A DNA stretch of 38,161 nucleotides from Paulinella micropora (GCA_009731375.1 BJOX01000007.1:711640-749800), one strand, 5' to 3'. Numbered from the stretch's first letter, positions 22,308 to 33,919 are shown. Program-made: numbers and translations. Notes: generated by a model not told the origin, from the letters alone.

Positions 22308-22532
22308 CTATGCATGTACGTATGTTATGTTATGTATGTTTTGTATGTATGTATGTATGTATGTATGTAAGCATGTATGTATGTATGTATAGAGAATGGT
22401 TGCAGGGTAGAAGGAGCAGGAGTGTAGGCAGGAGCTGCTGACGTCTATGCATGTACGTATGTTATGTTATGTATGTTTTGTATGTATGTATGTATGTATG
22501 TATCTATGTATGTATGTCACAACCACCACCAC

Positions 22533-22584
<52 letters not shown>

Positions 22585-22618
22585 TACAACATCAACACCA
22601 CCAATAACATACATACAT
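22308..22618. repeat. TATG array, exon-11 5' copy, CAA/ACC tract
   Basis: The 5' copy of exon 11 with acceptor lies at 22391-22444 and is followed by the same TATGCATGTACG flank. An ACC/ACA/ATC trinucleotide tract spans 22520-22605. Confidence 0.85.
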
Positions 22619-23165
22619 GCATACATACATACACACACATACATACATACATACATACATACATACACACATACATGCATACATACATACATACATACAT
22701 ACATACATACATACATACATGCACACATGCATATATACATACATACATACATACACACATACATACACACATACATACATACATACACACATACATACAT
22801 ACGTACATGCATACATGCATACATACATACATACATACATACATACATACATACATACATGCATACATGCATACATGCATACATACATACATACATACAT
22901 ACATACATACATACATACACACATACATACATACACACATACACTCATACACACATACATACATATATACATATATACATACATATATACATACATACAT
23001 ACATACATACATACATACAGACATGCATACATACATACATACATACACACATACATACATACATATACATACATATACATACATACATCACACATACATA
23101 CACATATACATACATACATACAAACATATATACATACATATATACATACGTACATACATGCATAC
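22619..23165. repeat. ACAT array, about 550 bp
   Basis: ACAT with ACAC and ATGC variants; no other feature. Confidence 0.95.
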
Positions 23166-23220
23166 ATAGAAAACAGGGTATGTACCCTGGCCATTCCTAT
23201 TGTCTTTTGTATTACATTAC

Positions 23221-23261
<41 letters not shown>

Positions 23262-23342
23262 CATACATACATACATACATACATACATACAAAACAGAAG
23301 TATGTACCCTGGCCATTCCCATTGTCCTTTCTATTACATTAC

Positions 23343-23399
<57 letters not shown>

Positions 23400-23479
23400 A
23401 ATGCACACATACATACATACATACAAAACAGAGATGGCCATTCCTATTGTCTTTTCTTCTACATTACATTTCATACTAT
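23166..23479. repeat. Three diverged copies of a 55-bp intron segment in ACAT
   Basis: Copies at about 23166-23225, 23291-23345 and 23425-23475. The minus strand reads CNVIQKTIGMA, CNVIERTMGMA and CNVEEKTIGMA. The frame does not fit between exons 10 and 11, and the highest copy directly follows the decayed exon-10 copy and a GTATGA, so it is probably intronic. Confidence 0.65.
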
Positions 23480-23538
23480 CGTTGTTGGCGGAGGTTGGCA
23501 AAAGAAGACAAGATAACATGTTAGGAAGGTGAGGCTGG
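23480..23538 (-). pseudogene. Decayed partial copy of exon 10
   Basis: Aligns with exon 10 over NMLS to QPPP with small indels that break the frame; a possible donor ATA|GTATGA follows. Confidence 0.6.
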
Positions 23539-24153
23539 CAGTAGATGGGATATTAAAGGCAGCAGATGGGACATAAAAGGCAGCACATGGGATAAAGGAA
23601 GTAGGCGGAACATAAAAGGCAGTAGATGGGACAAAAAGGAAGTAGATGGACATAAAAGGAAGTAGACAGGGCAAGAAAGGCAGTAGATGGGACATAAAAC
23701 GCAATAGATAGGACATAAAAGGAATCAAGGCGGGGCAAGAAAGGCAGTAGATGGGACATCAAAGGCAGTGGATATGACATAGAAGGCAGTAGATAGGACA
23801 TAAAAGGCACTAGATGGACATAAAAGGCAGTAGATGGGACATGAAGGAAGTAGATGGGACATAAAAGGCAGTAGATAGGACATACAAGGCAGTAGATAGG
23901 ACGTAAAAGGCAGTAGATGGACAGAAAAGGCAGTAGATGAGACAAAATGGAAGTAGACGGGACATAAAAGGAAGTAGATGGGGCATAAAAGGAAGTAGAT
24001 AGGGTATGAAAGGCAGTGGACGGGACATAAAGGAAGTAGACAGGGCAAAAAAAGGAAGTAGATGTGACGTAAAAGGCAGCAGATGGACAAAAAGGCAATA
24101 GACGGGACGAAAAGGCAGTAGTGCGCCAGTAAATAGGAAATCAAAGGAAGGAC
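23539..24153. repeat. CATCTACTGCC minisatellite variant
   Basis: Units of about 22 bp (GGCAGTAGATGGGACATAAAA) differing from the common type by ATGGGAC. Pyrimidine strand on minus. Confidence 0.92.
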
Positions 24154-24237
24154 CATAGTTTGTGGCGGAGGTTGGGAAGAGAAGCCAGATAGCATGTTAA
24201 AGGGTTGGGTAGGTGCGGCTGGAAATGACCCACCCGC
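24154..24237 (-). CDS. Exon 10, Pro/Ser-rich, 84 nt
   Basis: Acceptor TGTATTTTGTGTGCTGGCAG, donor ACTATG|GTCCTT. Twenty-eight codons in phase 0-0, starting AGGSFPAAPTQPF, then NMLSGFSSQPPPQTM. A decayed, frame-broken relative lies downstream at 23480-23538, with the CATCTACTGCC minisatellite between them. The FNMLSGF segment is more hydrophobic than its surroundings and could be a short binding motif (inference). Confidence 0.7.
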
Positions 24238-24383
24238 CTGCCAGCACACAAAATACATCTTGTGACCAAAACGCCAAAAAATTCCAATTTAACGGTTACA
24301 TTTTGTGTGTGTGTGTGCAAAAATCCCGTGATTCTGCGGGCGAATGTGGCGGCCGTCGATTCGGAAACTTCCACACACACACA
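24238..24383. other. Single-copy intron upstream of exon 10
   Basis: Contains (GT)n at 24304-24318 and an open minus-strand stretch EVSESTAATFARR before it; no donor found. Its low end is the acceptor tract of exon 10. Confidence 0.5.
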
Positions 24384-25397
24384 CACACACAAAATAAAAT
24401 AAAATAAAATAAAATAAAATAAGTAAAATAAATAAAATAAATAAAATAAATAAAATAAATAAAATAAATAAAATAAATAAAATAAATAAAATAAATAAAA
24501 TAATAAAATAAATAAAATAAATAAAATAAATAAATAAATAAAATAAATAAAATAAATAAAATAAATAAAATAAATAAAATAAATAAAATAAATAAAATAA
24601 ATAAAATAAATAAAATAAATAAAANNNNNNNNNNNNNNNNNNNNNNNNNNNNNNNNNNNNNNNNNNNNNNNNNNNNNNNNNNNNNNNNNNNNNNNNNNNN
24701 NNNNNNNNNNNNNNNNNNNNNNNNNNNNNNNNNNNNNNNNNNNNNNNNNNNNNNNNNNNNNNNNNNNNNNNNNNNNNNNNNNNNNNNNNNNNNNNNNNNN
24801 NNNNNNNNNNNNNNNNNNNNNNNNNNNNNNNNNNNNNNNNNNNNNNNNNNNNNNNNNNNNNNNNNNNNNNNNNNNNNNNNNNNNNNNNNNNNNNNNNNNN
24901 NNNNNNNNNNNNNNNNNNNNNNNNNNNNNNNNNNNNNNNNNNNNNNNNNNNNNNNNNNNNNNNNNNNNNNNNNNNNNNNNNNNNNNNNNNNNNNNNNNNN
25001 NNNNNNNNNNNNNNNNNNNNNNNNNNNNNNNNNNNNNNNNNNNNNNNNNNNNNNNNNNNNNNNNNNNNNNNNNNNNNNNNNNNNNNNNNNNNNNNNNNNN
25101 NNNNNNNNNNNNNNNNNNNNNNNNNNNNNNNNNNNNNNNNNNNNNNNNNNNNNNNNNNNNNNNNNNNNNNNNNNNNNNNNNNNNNNNNNNNNNNNNNNNN
25201 NNNNNNNNNNNNNNNNNNNNNNNNNNNNNNNNNNNNNNNNNNNNNNNNNNNNNNNNNNNNNNNNNNNNNNNNNNNNNNNNNNNNNNNNNNNNNNNNNNNN
25301 NNNNNNNNNNNNNNNNNNNNNNNNNNNNNNNNNNNNNNNNNNNNNNNNNNNNNNNNNNNNNNNNNNNNNNNNNNNNNNNNNNNNNNNNNNNNNNNNN
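24384..25397. repeat. AAAT/AAAAT array and 773-N gap
   Basis: AAAAT then AAATAAAT units to 24624, followed by N from 24625 to 25397. Confidence 0.95.
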
Positions 25398-25769
25398 CCC
25401 TGAGGGAACAGGATTGTGCTTCCCGTCGCTATTTCGGCATGTGACTTATAGGCGTATGGCTAGGCACACATAAGGCACCCCACCACGGGCCCAGCACACC
25501 CACACCATCCCCTAATTCCCTGTCTGTCGACAGATGGCACCCATTTCAAAAAAACCAAGCCCAAGGGAGGGTCAGTGACACCTCAAGTGGACTTGGTTCA
25601 CTCCGTGGAGTAAGTGATGAGATCAACTGATGAGATATCGACTAATGTCAGAACAAAGGAGCTTCTGATTTCATCAACCAAGGAAGTCTGTGGGTAAAGT
25701 ATTAACCCGATGCCCAGCTAAGCCGTGATGTTTGCACGGAAGGGACTGATACAGGCGATACCAAAGCTC
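25398..25769 (+). repeat. Interspersed repeat R1, copy 2 (parts B, linker, A)
   Basis: Starts at the gap with part B, then a 50-base linker (CACCTCAAGTGGACTTGG onward), then part A cut off at CCAAAGCTC by a GATA array. This order is the reverse of copy 1. Confidence 0.85.
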
Positions 25770-25804
<35 letters not shown>

Positions 25805-26125
25805 GAAGCGACCATGCTACAGCCATCCCCTCTAATACCCCACTACTGCCTTTATTTCCCCTCTACTACCCCTCTACTGCCTACTACCCCACTACTGCCT
25901 TTATTTCCCTCTACTACCCCACTAATGCCTTTATTTCCCCTCTACTACCCCACTACTGCTTTTATTTACCCTCTACTACCCCACTACTGCCTTTATTTCC
26001 CCTCTAGTACCCCACTACTGCCTTTATTTCCCCTCTAGTACCCCACTACTGCCTTTATTTCCCCTCTACTACCCCAATACTGCCTTTACTTCCCCTCTAC
26101 TACCCCAATACTGCCTTTATTTCCC
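25770..26125. repeat. GATA and CTACTGCC minisatellite, pyrimidine strand on plus
   Basis: Units of about 31 bp (TTTATTTCCCCTCTACTACC) from about 25820. Confidence 0.9.
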
Positions 26126-27238
26126 CATCATTTGAAAGCTCAGGACTAGAGCTTTTCAAGCGGTGTGCTCTGCGATTTTCGTACACCAAAATGAATGGCT
26201 GAGAATGCTCCAAGGCTCTAAGAGTTGTGCCGAAGGGTTCATGCCGTTTACCTGGCAATTGGACGTTCCATGTCGACTGTGGAGAGGGGGGGGGTCCGGG
26301 GGGTCCTCCCCCCGGGAACCCCAGTCCACATGGTACGTACCCGAAGCGAATTTGCTGGCCTTGAATATATTGACCATGTAAAACGAGTTCCAAAGTTGGG
26401 CTGTACTACTACTTGAAAGACCTGAATCTGACCTTCAGATCTTGCATGTTTTGGACTTGGTTGGCATAGGAAATTAATATCAGCTTTCTTGCTCAATAGT
26501 AGTGATCTATGACAGTTATGATAGGTGGCATTGGAAAGCTCAAAGCAAGGGCTTTCGAACGCTGCGCTCTGCATTTCGTACCTCACATAGCAATCTCAGC
26601 TTTCTTGCTCAAAAGAAATGAAATGATATGACAGTTCTAATGGGTTACATAGGAAAGCTCAAAGCAAGGGCTTTCGAACGGTATGCTTTGCATTTTCGTA
26701 ACCTCACATATCGATCCCACTTTTTTTTACTACTAGTAGTGATGTATGACAATTGGGATGGGTGGCATTGGAAAGCTCAGAGCAAGGGCTTTCGAACGGT
26801 GTGCTTTGCATGTTGATGTCTCACATATTGAACAAGGTAAATCATGCAAAGTGGGCTATGTTTCCACTTGATTTGGTTGGCATAGGAAGTTGAGTCTGAT
26901 TTTTCTCGCCTTGCGAGTAGTGCTGATATGGCATTGGAAAGCTCAAAGCAAGGGCTTTCAAACGGTTTGCATTTTCGTAACCTCACATAGCAATCTCAGC
27001 ATTCTTGCTCAAAAGAAATGAAATGATGTGACAGTTCTGATGGGTGGCATGGGAAAGCTTAAAGCAAGGGCTTCCGAACGGTATGCTTTGCATTTTCGTA
27101 ACCTCACATATCGATCCCACTTTTTCTTGCTTATTAGTAGTGATATATGACAGTTGGGATGGGTGGCATTGGAGAGCTCAGGGCAAGGGATTTCAAACGA
27201 TGCGGTCTGCACGTTAATATCTCACATATTAACCCAGG
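26126..27238. repeat. 118-bp satellite with a three-unit, 401-bp higher-order period
   Basis: Units starting GGAAAGCTCAAAGCAAGGGC occur at 26533, 26651, 26770, 26936, 27052 and 27171, in the order A-B-C-A-B-C with offsets of 401-403 bp between like units. Each has a short inverted repeat GAAAGCTC/GGGCTTTC. A diverged unit at about 26130 is followed by 26200-26500, which contains a CCGGGGGG/CCCCCCGG hairpin (26296-26315). Minus-strand open frames here lack splice support. Confidence 0.85.
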
Positions 27239-27404
27239 ATAGTATAGTATATGCGGCTAGCCACAAACTTGACGTGTTTTCCGGGTGAGCCGGGCCGGGC
27301 CGGGCCGGCGAGCCCGCAAAACACGTCGAATTTGGCGCGCCGTACATGTAGTTTTATCGGTAACCTGACCATATTTTGTGGAGGTGGCCGATAAAAATGA
27401 ATTC
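27239..27404. mobile_element. Solo end of inverted-repeat family A
   Basis: Matches the left terminal repeat of the 9347-9817 element, with the internal GC hairpin intact and an extra GGGCC step. No partner end follows; TA repeat begins about 25 bases later. Its outer end cuts the last satellite unit. Confidence 0.8.
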
Positions 27405-27431
27405 CAAGTTCGGAGTTTCGGCTGTGTAATC

Positions 27432-27465
<34 letters not shown>

Positions 27466-27644
27466 GTATATATAAATATATATATATAAAAATATATATA
27501 CATGAATATATACATATATATACATATATATATATACATATATATATATATAGTGGTATATATATATATATATAGTGACCTTGGGGTGTGGTTTGTATGT
27601 TTTGGATTTTGTCGGCATAGGGACAGTCATATACATGAATATAT

Positions 27645-27700
<56 letters not shown>

Positions 27701-27759
27701 CTTGGGGTGTGGTTTGTATGTTTTGGATTTCGTCGGCATAGGGACAGTCATATACATAA

Positions 27760-27807
<48 letters not shown>

Positions 27808-27895
27808 CCTTGGGATGTGGTTTGTATGTTTTGGATTTCGTCGGCATAGGGACAGTCATATACATGAATATATATATATATATATATATATAGAC
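27405..27895 (-). repeat. Donor array: three 3' copies of exon 9 in TA repeat
   Basis: Copies at 27580-27630, 27701-27751 and 27809-27859, each with a GTCACT or GTCTAT donor and separated by TA tracts of 50-70 bp. Confidence 0.88.
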
Positions 27896-27964
27896 CTTGG
27901 GGTGTGGTTTGTATGTTTTGGATTTCGAAGGCATAGGGACAGTCTGTGCGGCTGCAGCCGCTGC
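27896..27964 (-). CDS. Exon 9, Ala tract plus basic peptide, 69 nt
   Basis: Acceptor CACATATAG, donor CCCCAAG|GTCTAT. Twenty-three codons in phase 0-0: six Ala and a Gln, then [16 protein letters not shown]. Three 3' copies with donors lie downstream (27580-27630, 27701-27751, 27809-27859) and five 5' copies with acceptors lie upstream (28003-28444). Differences among the 3' copies are silent in this frame (ACG/ACA, CAC/CAT, CCG/CCT) except for one Thr/Ser exchange, which strongly supports the frame. Confidence 0.75.
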
Positions 27965-28024
27965 CTATATGTGTACGTGTATGTGTATGTGTATGTGTAT
28001 GTGCTGCTGCAGCCGCTGCCTACA

Positions 28025-28061
<37 letters not shown>

Positions 28062-28139
28062 GTATATGTGTATGTGTATGTGTATGTATATGTGTATGTG
28101 TATGTGTATGTGTATGTGCTGCTGCAGCCGCTGCCTACA

Positions 28140-28170
<31 letters not shown>

Positions 28171-28173
28171 GTA

Positions 28174-28206
<33 letters not shown>

Positions 28207-28350
28207 TAATATATATATATATATAGGGACAGTCTGTGCTGCTGCAGCCGCTGCCTATATGTGTATGTGTATGTGTATGTGTGTATGTGTATGTGTATGT
28301 GTCTGTGTCTGTGCTGCTGCAGCCGCTGCCTATATGTGTACGAGTATGTG

Positions 28351-28407
<57 letters not shown>

Positions 28408-28444
28408 CATATATAGGGACAATCTGTGCTGCTGCAGCGGCTGC
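27965..28444 (-). repeat. Acceptor array: five 5' copies of exon 9 in GTGTAT repeat
   Basis: Copies end at 28019, 28134, 28254, 28329 and 28444; all carry the Ala codons and most keep ATAG or GTAG. Two (28225-28254, 28415-28444) also keep QTVP. Confidence 0.85.
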
Positions 28445-28807
28445 CTATATGTGTATGTGTATGTGTATGTATATGTTATATATTTATATATATATATATG
28501 TATATACATATATATACATACATATATATATATATATGTCTATATCGATATCTATATCGATATCGATATCGATATCGATATCTATATCTATATCTCTATA
28601 TCTATATCTATATATCTATATCTATATCTATATCTATATATCTATATCTATATCTATATCTATATCTATATATATACATACATATATATATAATCTATAT
28701 CTATATCTATATCTATATCTATGTCTATATCTATATCTATATCTATATCTATATCCATATCTATATCTACATCTATATCTGTATCTATATCGATATCTAT
28801 ATCTATA

Positions 28808-28842
<35 letters not shown>

Positions 28843-29614
28843 ATATATATATATATATCTATATCTATATCTATATCTATATCTATCTATATAAAATATA
28901 TCTATATATATATATACATACATAATACATGAATACAAGTATACATACATACATACATACATGCATACATACATACATACATACATGCATACATACATAC
29001 ATGCATACATACATACCTATATATATATATATACATACATATATATATGTATATATTTATATATATATATCGATATCTATATCGATATCTATATCGATAT
29101 CTATATCTATATCTATATCTATATCTATATCTATATCTATATCTATATCTATATATCTATATCTATATCTTTATCTATATATCTATATCTATATATACAT
29201 ATACATATGTATATATATATATCTATATCTATATCTATATCTATATCTATATCTATATCTATATCTACATCTATATCTATATCTATATCTGTATCTATAT
29301 CTATATCTATATCTATATCTATATCTATATCTCTCTCTCTTTATATATATATATATATCCATATCTATATCTATATCTATATCTATCTATATAAATATAT
29401 ATATATATATATAAATATACATACATACATGAATACAAGTATACATACATACATACATACATACATACATACATACATACATACATGCATACATACATAC
29501 ATACCTACCTACATACCTACCTACCTACCTACCTACATACAGACAGACAGACATACATACAGACAGACAGACGCATACATACATACATACATACATACAT
29601 AATACATACATACA

Positions 29615-29647
<33 letters not shown>

Positions 29648-29772
29648 GCATACGTATAAATCTTGATCTCTTCTTGTTTTTTTGCAATTCCAATACAATG
29701 CAAATATATATACATAGAATACATACACAAACACATACACATATACATACACATACACATATCCATCCTCAC
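28445..29772. repeat. TA, CTATAT and ACAT arrays with a tandem duplication and one exon-8 3' piece
   Basis: Two similar blocks of about 500 bp each run TA, CTATAT, CTCTCT, then ACATGAATACAAG (ends near 28940 and 29445). ACAT and ACCT to 29650. Exon-8 3' piece at about 29664-29690. Confidence 0.85.
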
Positions 29773-29832
29773 CTCTTCTTGTTTTTTTAAAATCAAGAGT
29801 GCAGCTGCCTGTTTCTGGCTTATTTCTTCTTC
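29773..29832 (-). CDS. Exon 8, Glu/Gln/Ala helix, 60 nt
   Basis: Acceptor CTATCAG, donor AGAAGAG|GTGAGG. A full 20-codon exon in phase 0-0: [20 protein letters not shown], probably an amphipathic or coiled-coil helix. It has the largest acceptor array in the window, with nine 5' partial copies upstream between 29903 and 31689. One 3' piece (AKKQEE, donor lost) lies downstream at about 29664-29690. The low-complexity acceptor leans on the TATC microsatellite. Confidence 0.7.
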
Positions 29833-29855
29833 CTGATAGATAGATAGAAAGATAT

Positions 29856-29895
<40 letters not shown>

Positions 29896-29962
29896 CCAGA
29901 TATGACGGCCTGTTTCTGGCTTATTTCTTCTTCCTGATAGATAGATAGAAAGATATATATAT

Positions 29963-30049
<87 letters not shown>

Positions 30050-30141
30050 TGACGGCCTGTTTCTGGCTGATTTCTTCTTTCTGATAGATATATGGATAGA
30101 AAGATAGGTAGATATAAAGATAGATAGATAGATAGAAATAT

Positions 30142-30175
<34 letters not shown>

Positions 30176-30234
30176 CCAGATATGACGGCCTGTTTCTGGC
30201 TTATTTCTTCTTCCTGATAGATAGATAGAAAGAT

Positions 30235-30309
<75 letters not shown>

Positions 30310-30369
30310 TGACGGCCTGTTTCTGGCTGATTTCTTCTTTCTTATAGATATATGGATAGATAGGTAGAT

Positions 30370-30446
<77 letters not shown>

Positions 30447-30510
30447 CATACATACATAGATAGATAGATCAAGAGTGCAGCCGCCTGTTTCTGGCTTATT
30501 TCTTCTTCCT

Positions 30511-30561
<51 letters not shown>

Positions 30562-30629
30562 GGATGGATAGATCAAGAGTGCAGCCGCCTGCTTCTGGCT
30601 GATTTCTACCTCTTTATAGATAGAAAGAT

Positions 30630-30665
<36 letters not shown>

Positions 30666-30730
30666 GGATAGATAGATAGATGGATAGATAGATAGATAGA
30701 TGGATAGATAGATAGATAGATAGATAGATC

Positions 30731-30769
<39 letters not shown>

Positions 30770-30790
30770 GGATAGATTGATAGATAGATT

Positions 30791-30841
<51 letters not shown>

Positions 30842-30888
30842 GAGATGTCGCAAAGGAATGTAGTCCTTGCAAAGGAACGCAGTTTCAC
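29833..30888 (-). repeat. Acceptor array of exon 8, part 1 (six copies) in GATA
   Basis: 5' copies at 29903-29933, 30050-30080, 30184-30213, 30311-30340, 30469-30508 and 30573-30613. The last two reach further into the exon (QKQAAALL); the others stop at QKQAV. Period about 130 bp. Ends in GATA next to exon 7. Confidence 0.85.
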
Positions 30889-30950
30889 ATCAAACAATAA
30901 TTTGTGTACTGTGCATGTGTCCGGGATGGGAATCACGGGTAGACTGTGTT
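30889..30950 (-). CDS. Exon 7, 62 nt
   Basis: A long pyrimidine tract (30951-31040 on the minus strand, mostly C and T) ends CTTCTTTTTCCAG. The donor TTTGAT|GTGAAA was chosen because it returns phase 0 for exon 8. Peptide: [20 protein letters not shown]. The frame stays open past this donor for another 16 codons until GATA repeat, so the true exon could be longer. No domain recognised. Confidence 0.6.
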
Positions 30951-31160
30951 CTGGAAAAAGAAGAGGAGGAAGGACGTTGAAGAAAAAGGCAATCTAGGAA
31001 TGGAGAGTGGGAGGATAAGGAAGAAGAGAAAGAAAAGGAANNNNNNNNNNAGGAAAAGGAAGCCGTTAGATAGATAGATAGATAGATGAATAGATAGATA
31101 GATAGATAGACAGGTAAATAGGTAGGTAGATAGGTAGGTAGATAGGTAGGTAGAAAAATA
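30951..31160. other. Pyrimidine-rich acceptor region of exon 7, 10-N gap, GATA
   Basis: 30951-31040 is purine-rich on plus (GAAGAGGAGG type), the strongest polypyrimidine tract in the window when read on minus. N at 31041-31050; GATA/GGTA after. Confidence 0.8.
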
Positions 31161-31224
31161 CGACGACTTGTTTTTGGCTTATTTCTACTTCCTGATAAAT
31201 AGAAACATATATATAGATATATAG

Positions 31225-31260
<36 letters not shown>

Positions 31261-31270
31261 ATATATATTT

Positions 31271-31306
<36 letters not shown>

Positions 31307-31382
31307 GTAGATAGGTAGGTAGGTAGGTAGGTATATAGATAGGTAGATACGACGGCTTGTTTTTAGCTGATTTCTTCTTCCT

Positions 31383-31444
<62 letters not shown>

Positions 31445-31503
31445 CATATACATAGATAGAAAGATAGAAAGATAGATAGATAGATAAATACATAAATAGA
31501 TAA

Positions 31504-31558
<55 letters not shown>

Positions 31559-31691
31559 AATAGATAGATAGATAGATAGATAGATAGGTAGATAGACAGA
31601 TAGGTAGGTAGATAGGTAGGTAGGTAGGTAGGTATATAGATATGTAGATAGGTAGATACGACGGCTTGTTTTTGGCTTATTTCTTCTTCCT

Positions 31692-31738
<47 letters not shown>

Positions 31739-31760
31739 TGATACAGACAGACAGACAGAC

Positions 31761-31802
<42 letters not shown>

Positions 31803-31831
31803 GTAGGTAGGTAGGTAGGTAGGTAGGTAGG

Positions 31832-31863
<32 letters not shown>

Positions 31864-31879
31864 GAGATAGGTAGATAGG

Positions 31880-31918
<39 letters not shown>

Positions 31919-31935
31919 GTAGATAGGTAGGTAGG

Positions 31936-31966
<31 letters not shown>

Positions 31967-32011
31967 TTAGATAGATAGTTAGATAGATAGATAGATAGAT
32001 GGATAGATAGG

Positions 32012-32053
<42 letters not shown>
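31161..32053 (-). repeat. Acceptor array of exon 8, part 2 (three copies), GATA/GGTA
   Basis: 5' copies at 31161-31191, 31350-31380 and 31660-31689, upstream of exon 7 and so separated from exon 8 by another exon. Remainder is GATA/GGTA repeat. Confidence 0.85.
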
Positions 32054-32056
<3 letters not shown>

Positions 32057-32328
32057 GAAATATCGACTAATGTCAGAAAAAAGGAGCTTCTGATTTCGTC
32101 AACCAAGGAAGTCTGCGGGTAAAGTATTAACCCGCCCAGCTAAGCCGTGATGTTTGCACGGAAGGGACTGATACAGGCAATACCAAACCTCCCTAGTACC
32201 AGGCGGAGCCAGGGCTCGTTCCATAAGCGCCCCTTGCAGAACGAGCTCCCACCTCCATTACAGAGGACCCAGTAAGCAGATGGAGTTTCGAGACTGTTCG
32301 ACAGTCTAGTATAAACCGACAGAGCACT
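32054..32328 (+). repeat. Interspersed repeat R1, copy 3 (part A only)
   Basis: Starts GATGAAATATCGACTAATG out of GATA, as in copy 1, and ends at a 10-N gap (32329-32338) followed by GATA. Confidence 0.85.
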
Positions 32329-32338
32329 NNNNNNNNNN

Positions 32339-32394
<56 letters not shown>

Positions 32395-32860
32395 CACAGA
32401 CACAGACACAGACACACACACACACACAGACACACACACACGCACATACATACATACATACATACATACATACATTCAGGCGCATGCATATATATACGCA
32501 CATACACATACATACATACATACATACATACATACACACATACATACACACACACACACATACATACATACATACATACATACATACATACATGCATACA
32601 TGCATACATGCATACATACATACACACATACATGCATACATGCATACGTGCATACATACATACATGCATACATGCATACATACATACATACATACATACA
32701 TACATACATACATACATACATACATACATACATACATACATACATACATACATACATACATACATGCATACATACATACATACATAGATACATACATACA
32801 TTCATACACACATTCATACATACATACATACATACGTATGCACGTACCTACGTACGTACA

Positions 32861-32894
<34 letters not shown>

Positions 32895-33038
32895 CATACA
32901 TACATACATACATACATACATACATACATACATACATAACATACATACATACATATTGCATACATACATACATACATACATACATACATACATACATACA
33001 TACATACGTACGTACGTACATGGATACATACATACATA

Positions 33039-33069
<31 letters not shown>

Positions 33070-33278
33070 CATACGTACGTACGTACATAGATACATAGAT
33101 ACATACATACATGCATACATACATACATACGTACGTTACGTGCGTTACGTACGAACGTTCGTACGTACGTACGTACATACGTACATACACATACATACAT
33201 ACATACATACATACATACATACATACATAGATACATAGATGCATAGATACATAGATACATACATGCATAGATAGAGAC
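32339..33278. repeat. GATA then ACAT array
   Basis: GATA to 32394, CACA steps to about 32450, then about 800 bp of ACAT with ACGT and ATGC variants. Confidence 0.95.
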
Positions 33279-33305
33279 CTGAGGGGTAACAAATGCTTGG
33301 AAAGC
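33279..33305 (-). CDS. Exon 6, 27-nt microexon
   Basis: Acceptor GTTTTGTGTGTGTTATAG, donor CCCTCAG|GTCTCT. Two leading and one trailing base give FPSICYPS with split Gly and Glu codons at the ends. Phase fits exons 5 and 7. The surrounding intron is ACAT/TATG repeat downstream and AT-rich single-copy DNA upstream (33306-33420), in which I see nothing else. Confidence 0.6.
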
Positions 33306-33919
33306 CTATAACACACACAAAACATAGATACGTAATATATATAATACAAAGAATAATAATAGATAAGTAATATATAACATACAAAGAATAATATGCGATA
33401 AAATCAAGAGCATGGATGCATACATACATACGTACATACATATATATAAATACATACATACATACATACACATACATACATACATACATACATACATACA
33501 TACATACAGTCTGCAACATAAAGAAATAGAGATAACATACAAACAAGATTCTGAGATTGATAAAAGAGAAGATAAAAAAGGTTTGTATGTATGAATGTAT
33601 GTATGTATGTATGTATGCATGTATGTATAGATTACCGGTTTTTGACTAGCCCAATTAGACATTGTATGTATGTATGTATGTATGTATGTATGCATGTATG
33701 TATGTATGTATGCATGTATGTGTGTATGTATGTATGTATGTATATATGGATGTATGGATGTATGTATGTATGCTTGACTTAAGGGAGCCCAATCAGACAT
33801 GTATGTACGTATGTATCTATGTATGTATGCACGTACGTATGTATGTAAGTATGTATGTATGTGTGTATGTATGTAAGTATGTATGTATGTATGTATGTAT
33901 GTATGTATGTATAGATTAC
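33306..33919 (-). repeat. Intron with TATG/ACAT repeats and two 3' pieces of exon 5
   Basis: Single-copy AT-rich DNA to 33420; ACAT to 33508; 33509-33590 contains two acceptor-like sites (TCAATCTCAG, TTATGTTGCAG) without a matching exon; exon-5 3' pieces at 33636-33662 (donor GTAATC) and 33771-33799. Confidence 0.75.

Noticed and set aside
23166-23475. Coding exon KTIGMA with three copies
   Set aside because: Substitutions look conservative, but no phase fits between exons 10 and 11 and the best copy follows a donor of a decayed exon.
26100-26393. 97-codon minus-strand frame beside the satellite
   Set aside because: No splice sites, and it overlaps a G-rich hairpin and a diverged satellite unit.
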